From Roseivivax sp. THAF197b (GTDB lineage: Bacteria; Pseudomonadota; Alphaproteobacteria; Rhodobacterales; Rhodobacteraceae), in NCBI RefSeq assembly GCF_009363255.1, contig NZ_CP045318.1, positions 1,911,501 through 1,975,500 on the forward strand: a stretch of DNA of 64,000 nucleotides. The letters are read 5' to 3'. Positions 63,740 through 64,000 of the stretch are shown here, piece after piece (within the stretch, counting starts at the first letter, position 1; each line of letters begins with the position of its first letter). The notes under the pieces are model-generated. The model made no database searches and was not told the origin of the DNA. It was given only the letters and a program-made list of their open reading frames with translations. Position numbers and translations under genes: made by a program.

Positions 63740-64000
63740 ATGGGCGAGAAGACACTGACGCGCATGGATCTGAGCGAGGCGGTATTCCGCGAAGTCGGTC
63801 TGTCGCGCAACGAAAGTGCGGATCTGGTCGAAGCGATCCTTCAGCACATGTCGGACGCGCTGGTCTCCGGCGAACAGGTGAAGATCTCCTCCTTCGGGAC
63901 CTTCTCCGTCCGCGACAAGGCCGCCCGCGTCGGCCGCAACCCCAAGACCGGCGAAGAGGTTCCGATCCAGCCCCGCCGCGTGTTGACCTTCCGCCCTTCG
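63740..64000 (+). CDS. ihfA: Integration host factor subunit alpha (3' end cut by window)
   Basis: The visible 87 residues, [20 protein letters not shown] and on, contain the HU/IHF signature [20 protein letters not shown] and [21 protein letters not shown], with the beta-arm Pro that kinks DNA. The order fabH-ihfA and the [11 protein letters not shown] beginning point to the alpha subunit. The ATG at 63740 follows AAGGGGATAG. About 10-15 residues are missing beyond the window edge. Confidence 0.92.
   Translation, partial: MGEKTLTRMDLSEAVFREVGLSRNESADLVEAILQHMSDALVSGEQVKISSFGTFSVRDKAARVGRNPKTGEEVPIQPRRVLTFRPS

Overview
The window is a high-GC chromosomal segment that looks like an alphaproteobacterium of the Rhodobacteraceae (Roseobacter-like). 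The reasons are the NepR-EcfG-PhyR stress module, a tripartite TRAP transporter, an Agl-type alpha-glucoside locus, an OlsB-type acyltransferase, a yceD-rpmF-plsX-fabH-ihfA block, a GTTC-N7-GTTC type SOS box and CtrA-like TTAA boxes. The assignment is by inference from gene content. No rRNA, phage, IS element or CRISPR array was seen.

Left part (1-15.5 kb). A truncated FAH-family hydrolase and folB are followed by two small convergent genes (1245-1514 and 1624-1734). These share a bidirectional terminator, and each has a textbook EcfG promoter. Next is the general stress response locus. nepR, ecfG, a HisKA_2 sensor kinase, a putative amidoligase and a class I glutamine amidotransferase lie on the minus strand with overlapping or touching ends. 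phyR is divergent, and the shared intergenic region carries overlapping EcfG promoters on both strands. A TRAP transporter (dctP-Q-M) and an acetate module follow: acs, a translationally coupled adk, a DUF4212 small subunit and a sodium:solute symporter. A CRP-like dyad lies upstream of acs.

Middle (15.5-45 kb). A cNMP/CBS/DUF294 protein, a small membrane protein and an unusual membrane-anchored DEDDh exonuclease precede uvrA, which has a perfect SOS box. Then comes a carbohydrate block. aglEFGAK (alpha-glucoside ABC importer plus alpha-glucosidase) is divergent from a LacI regulator with two CAAAGCGCTTTG operators. It is followed by glucokinase, a glycogen cluster glgP-B-C-A-X with pgm, and a GH13-like enzyme resembling glucosylglycerol hydrolases. 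Together these genes can import alpha-glucosides, hydrolyse and phosphorylate glucose, and store or mobilise it as glycogen.

Right part (45-64 kb). There is an intergenic direct repeat, an SMP-30 lactonase, a two-component pair, a small membrane protein and tRNA-Gly(CCC). A four-gene minus-strand operon MBOAT, SGNH-like, acyl carrier protein, FkbH-like HAD follows. It has the architecture of the Dlt D-alanylation system, but with an FkbH-type loader in place of an adenylating enzyme, and it is the most interesting candidate system here. Four helically phased TTAA boxes lie upstream of it. The window ends with an AcuC-like deacetylase, an AbrB-family membrane protein, an ABC-F ATPase, an OlsB-like acyltransferase, bamE, and the yceD-rpmF-plsX-fabH-ihfA block, cut by the window edge.
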